Shown one piece after another: positions 6,091 to 8,604 of a stretch of DNA of 8,604 nt (position 1 is the first letter of the stretch; every line of letters begins with the position of its first letter). The position numbers and the translations under genes are program-made. This DNA is from DASSKF01 sp035690725. Its GTDB lineage: Bacteria > Actinomycetota > Actinomycetes > Actinomycetales > Dermatophilaceae. The notes beneath the pieces were generated by a model, which worked only from the letters and a program-made list of their open reading frames with translations, was not told the origin of the DNA and did not search any database. The stretch is taken from contig DASSKF010000142.1 of assembly GCA_035690725.1 (NCBI GenBank), forward strand, positions 1 through 8,604. Reading direction: 5' to 3'.

Positions 6091-7242
6091 TCAGAGCAGG
6101 TGCTCCGGCACTCCTGCCGGCAGGGTAAATCGGAACTCGGCGCCTCCGTAGGGACCGCGCCCGACCGTGATCAGGCCACCGTGTGCCTCGATGAGCCCCC
6201 GGACGACGTAGAGGCCCAACCCCGTGCCGGCACGACGCTCGCCCTGCCAGAAGCGGCCGAAGACGAGCGGGTAGTTCTCGGGCGCGATGCCCGGCCCCTC
6301 GTCGCTGATGCTGACCCGCACGGCGGGCTGCGGCTCGGTCATCGGAGAGAGCCCGATCCGGACGCACCCGTCGCCGTGGCGGACCGCGTTCTCCAGCAGG
6401 TTGGCGAGGATCTGCTCGACCCGGTCGGGGTCCGCCCACACCTCGGGCAGGACCTCGTCGTCGCTCAGCTCGAAACGGTCGTCGTCGTGCCCGCTGGCGA
6501 CCATCCGGTCAACCTGCCCGCGCACGGCCTTCGCGAGGTCGACCGGCTGCTTGTGCACGGTCAGGCGGCCGCTGTCGATGCGGGAGATGTCGAGGAGCTC
6601 GGTGATCAGCCGGGTCACCCGGTCGGCATCGGTCTCGATCGTCTCGATCATCCAGCGCTTCTGCTCGTCGCTGAAGCGCTCCCAGCGGCGCAGCAGGGTG
6701 GACGAGAAGCCCTTGACCGACGTCAGCGGCGAGCGCAGCTCGTGCGCGACCGTGGACACCAGCATGGCGTTGCTCGCCTCGATCCTGCGGCGGGCAGCGG
6801 TGTCCCGCAGCGCCAGCACGAGGGCGGCCAGCGGCCCCGACCGGCGCCGGCGCAGGTAGCTGGCGCTGACCAGGACCTCGTCACCGTCCGGGGTCAGCAG
6901 CAGCCGCTCCCGGTGCCCGGAGCGGGTGCGCAGTCCTCCCCACGGGTCGGTGCAGTCCCACCACGACCGCCCCTCCGGGTCCTGCAGCGGCAGCGCCGTG
7001 CGGATGTCGCGACCGACCAGTTCGCGGGCCACGGAGCCGAGGAGGCGCCGCGCGTGCCGGTTGACCTCGAGGACCGTCCCGTCGCCGTCGGTGACGACAC
7101 AGCCGTCGGGTGCGCTGCCCGCGATGTTGGCCGCCCAGTCGCGCAGCGCCTGCGGGGACTCGGGGACAACCGGGCGCGCGCGGGCCACACCTCGGCGCGC
7201 GGACCGCGCCGAGGAGGCCGCGGCCCGGTCCCCTGCGCTCAT
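6091..7242 (-). CDS. Soluble PAS-domain sensor histidine kinase with no adjacent response regulator
   Basis: A 383-residue two-component sensor kinase that would autophosphorylate on His and pass the phosphate to a response regulator. A basic Ala/Arg-rich N-terminus (1-25) leads into a PAS domain (about 35-150, with DGCVVTDGDGTVLEVNRHAR at 46-65). The HisKA domain has its H-box at STVAHELRSPLTSVKG (163-178), with His167 as phosphoacceptor. The HATPase domain has an N-box ILANLLENAVRHG (278-290), G1 DEGPGIA (314-320), an F-box VFGRFW (327-332) and G2 GTGLGLYVV (339-347). All catalytic boxes are intact. There is no hydrophobic membrane segment or signal peptide, so it should sense a cytoplasmic cue. 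The ATG is 9 bases past the methyltransferase stop, with no Shine-Dalgarno sequence (CCTCCC precedes it), so translation probably depends on coupling. A kinase at this place is, from memory, also found in Streptomyces. Partner and signal are unknown. Confidence 0.92.
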   Translation of the reverse strand: MSAGDRAAASSARSARRGVARARPVVPESPQALRDWAANIAGSAPDGCVVTDGDGTVLEVNRHARRLLGSVARELVGRDIRTALPLQDPEGRSWWDCTDPWGGLRTRSGHRERLLLTPDGDEVLVSASYLRRRRSGPLAALVLALRDTAARRRIEASNAMLVSTVAHELRSPLTSVKGFSSTLLRRWERFSDEQKRWMIETIETDADRVTRLITELLDISRIDSGRLTVHKQPVDLAKAVRGQVDRMVASGHDDDRFELSDDEVLPEVWADPDRVEQILANLLENAVRHGDGCVRIGLSPMTEPQPAVRVSISDEGPGIAPENYPLVFGRFWQGERRAGTGLGLYVVRGLIEAHGGLITVGRGPYGGAEFRFTLPAGVPEHLL

Positions 7243-7251
7243 GGGAGGACT

Positions 7252-8115
7252 CTAGCGAGGACGGCCGACGCCGTCGCGGGTGGGAACGCCGGCACCGGTG
7301 TCCGCGGTGTCGGCGGCACGCGTCCCGGCGAGGACGACACCGGCCGACGCGTAGAGGCAGACGGTCGCGGCCATCGCCAGGTTGAGCGACTCGGCCCGGC
7401 CGAGGATCGGCACGCCCACCACCTCGTCGCAGCGCTCGCGCACGTCCGGCGGCAGTCCCCAGGCCTCGTTGCCCATCACCCACGCGTGCGGTGCCGCGAG
7501 GTCCACGTCGGGCAGCTGTGCCGTGCCTGCGCCGTCGGCCGCGAGCAGCCTGATACCGGCGGCACGGACCTGGTCGAGCAGCTGCGGCAGCGGCGAGCCG
7601 GTGACGACGGGCACGTGGAACAGCGACCCGGCACTGGACCGCACCGCCTTGGGGCCCATGACGTCGACACTCCCGGCGCTGATCAGGACCGCTGCGGCGC
7701 CGGCGGCGTCCGCTGCCCGCAGCACGGTGCCGGCGTTGCCGGGGTCCCGCACGTGTGCCAGGACCACGAGGCACCGGGGCCGGTCCCGCAGGACGTCGTC
7801 CAGTCCCACGTCGACGGGCCGGCAGACGGCCAGCAGGCCCTGGGGGGTCTGCGCGTCGGCCATGGCCGCCATGACCTCCGCGGTCACCTCGTGGACCGCC
7901 AGCCCGCCCTCCCGGGCAGCGGCCACGATCTCGGGGTGCCGGGCCACCCCAGTCGGGTCGGCGTAGAGGTCCTCGACCAGGTCGGGACGGTGGCGCACCG
8001 CCTCGCGCACGGACTGCGGGCCCTCGGCGAGGAACCGACCTCGCCGGGTGCGGACAGCACGACGACCCAACGCGCGCACCGCCTTGACCCGTTCCGACCG
8101 GGGGTTGGTCAGCAT
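7252..8115 (-). CDS. SpoU/TrmH-family RNA 2'-O-ribose methyltransferase
   Basis: A SPOUT (trefoil-knot) methyltransferase that puts a methyl group from S-adenosylmethionine on a ribose 2'-OH, most likely in 23S rRNA given its place next to rplT. The 287-residue product has an N-terminal substrate-binding domain (about 1-100; LTNPRSERVKAVRAL at 2-16 and GRFLAEGPQSVREAV at 26-40 are typical of the TsnR/RlmB-like group). The three SpoU motifs follow: VRDPGNAGTVLRAADAAG (122-139, with catalytic Arg133), VMGNEAWGLP (213-222) and VPILGRAESLNLAMAATVCL (235-254). The last 25 residues look disordered. Homologues here are often labelled TsnR or tRNA/rRNA methyltransferase; the exact target nucleotide cannot be read from sequence. 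The ATG at 8115 gives the standard N-terminus, but CGCCCCG precedes it and no ribosome binding site is visible. It lies 51 bp after rplT and 9 bp before the kinase gene. Confidence 0.93.
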   Translation of the reverse strand: MLTNPRSERVKAVRALGRRAVRTRRGRFLAEGPQSVREAVRHRPDLVEDLYADPTGVARHPEIVAAAREGGLAVHEVTAEVMAAMADAQTPQGLLAVCRPVDVGLDDVLRDRPRCLVVLAHVRDPGNAGTVLRAADAAGAAAVLISAGSVDVMGPKAVRSSAGSLFHVPVVTGSPLPQLLDQVRAAGIRLLAADGAGTAQLPDVDLAAPHAWVMGNEAWGLPPDVRERCDEVVGVPILGRAESLNLAMAATVCLYASAGVVLAGTRAADTADTGAGVPTRDGVGRPR

Positions 8116-8166
8116 CGGGGCGGTGGGCGTCGGGCCGGCGCTGGGTGGTGCGGGGCTCCGCGCGGC

Positions 8167-8550
8167 TCAGGCCGCGTCGGTGGCGTCGCCGCTGGACGGC
8201 ACGTTCGCCTTCGCCAGCTCGACGAGCGCGGTGAAGGCGGCCGCGTCGTTGACCGCGAGCTCGGCCAGCATGCGGCGGTCGACCTCGACGTCGGCGGCCT
8301 TGAGGCCCTGGATGAACCGGTTGTAGGTCATCCCGTTGGCGCGGGCGGCGGCGTTGATCCGCTGGATCCACAGCCGCCGGAAGTCACCCTTGCGGGCGCG
8401 GCGGTCGCGGTAGGAGTAGCCGAGGGAGTGGGTGACCTGCTCCTTGGCCTTCCGGTAGAGGCGCGAGCGCTGGCCGCGGTAGCCGCTGGCGCGCTCGAGG
8501 ACGACCCGACGCTTCTTCTGGGCGTTGACCGCCCGCTTCACGCGTGCCAC
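8167..8550 (-). CDS. rplT: 50S ribosomal protein L20
   Basis: L20 binds 23S rRNA early and is needed for assembly of the large subunit. The 127-residue product starts MARVKRAVNAQKKRRVVLE and carries the conserved basic helical arm (1-60, with ASGYRGQRSRLYRKAKEQV at 21-39) and the globular domain (about 60-118, with LWIQRINAAARANGMTYNRF at 60-79). A short acidic tail (SSGDATDAA) extends beyond the usual core of about 117-120 residues. The start codon is GTG at 8550, fixed by an AAGGAG ribosome binding site seven bases upstream and by the universal MARVKR opening. rpmI and infC are expected upstream, outside the window. Confidence 0.98.
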   Translation of the reverse strand: MARVKRAVNAQKKRRVVLERASGYRGQRSRLYRKAKEQVTHSLGYSYRDRRARKGDFRRLWIQRINAAARANGMTYNRFIQGLKAADVEVDRRMLAELAVNDAAAFTALVELAKANVPSSGDATDAA

Positions 8551-8557
8551 GTGAGAA

Positions 8558-8563
8558 CTCCTT
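8558..8563 (-). promoter_or_regulatory. Ribosome binding site of rplT
   Basis: AAGGAG lies seven bases before the GTG start of rplT. It is one of the few strong Shine-Dalgarno sequences in the window and settles the GTG as start. Confidence 0.85.
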
Positions 8564-8573
8564 GCTGCTCAGT

Positions 8574-8589
8574 GCTGCCCGGCGGCAGC
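8574..8589 (-). other. Hairpin between the expected rpmI and rplT
   Basis: GCTGCC and GGCAGC form perfect 6-bp arms around a 4-base loop, ending 10 bases before the rplT ribosome binding site. No U-tract follows, so it is not a clear terminator. It may be an mRNA stability or processing element, or tune translation of rplT. The rest of 8551-8604 contains no gene that I recognise. Confidence 0.45.
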
Positions 8590-8604
8590 GGGACCGCGCC
8601 GTGG

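Noticed and set aside
5239..6151. Plus-strand open frames opposite pheS and its upstream gap.
   Set aside because: They are shadows of pheS with no recognisable motif or convincing ribosome binding site.
8116..8166. A terminator between rplT and the methyltransferase gene.
   Set aside because: The gap contains short GC palindromes only; no stem longer than a few base pairs and no U-tract could be seen.
8569..8604. End of rpmI: an open frame ending in TGA at 8569-8571 (PRRGPAAAGQH).
   Set aside because: It does not resemble the L35 C-terminus, which usually ends in a basic KRLLG-like stretch. rpmI probably stops beyond the window edge.

Overview
The window is very GC-rich, with strong third-position GC, GTG starts alongside ATG, and every gene on the minus strand. 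The gene order (read in transcription order from high to low coordinates) is rplT, a SpoU/TrmH-family RNA methyltransferase, a PAS histidine kinase, pheS, pheT, a short-chain dehydrogenase, argC and argJ. This order is typical of actinobacterial chromosomes. From memory, Streptomyces has the same rplT-methyltransferase-kinase-pheST run, and mycobacteria have argCJ downstream of pheST. I infer a Micrococcales-like actinobacterium, but I cannot name the genus. This is core chromosomal housekeeping DNA. I see no insertion sequence, integrase, phage gene, CRISPR array or RNA gene.

Layout, in transcription order. Positions 8551-8604 hold the leader of rplT, with a strong ribosome binding site and a small perfect hairpin. 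The upstream partner rpmI is expected just outside the window. rplT (8167-8550) is followed after 51 bp by the RNA methyltransferase (7252-8115), and 9 bp later by a soluble PAS/HisKA/HATPase kinase (6091-7242) with no response regulator beside it. A 123-bp gap (5968-6090) carries a probable pheS promoter. pheS (4873-5967) and pheT (2297-4873) overlap by one base (TGATG) and encode the two subunits of phenylalanyl-tRNA synthetase. A short-chain dehydrogenase/reductase (1456-2295) starts one base after pheT stops and so probably rides on the pheST transcript.

The 160-bp gap 1296-1455 is the most structured non-coding part of the window. Its argC-proximal 43 bp hold two dyad elements that look like tandem ArgR operators. 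They overlap a -10 box placed so that argC would be transcribed without a leader. The other part (1349-1441) is an array of five 20-bp units in strict 20-bp register. Three units point one way and two the other, meeting at a CCGGCCGG centre. The units at the meeting point can fold into a 13-bp stem just after the dehydrogenase gene. argC (252-1295) and argJ (1-255, running off the window edge) overlap by four bases and start the arginine biosynthesis operon.

How the genes work together: rplT, the RNA methyltransferase and pheST serve ribosome building and translation, and argCJ serve arginine synthesis. The kinase and the dehydrogenase are the two genes whose roles are not explained by their neighbours. 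The least explained elements are the 20-bp-phased repeat array, the unpaired kinase and the dehydrogenase placed between pheT and argC.
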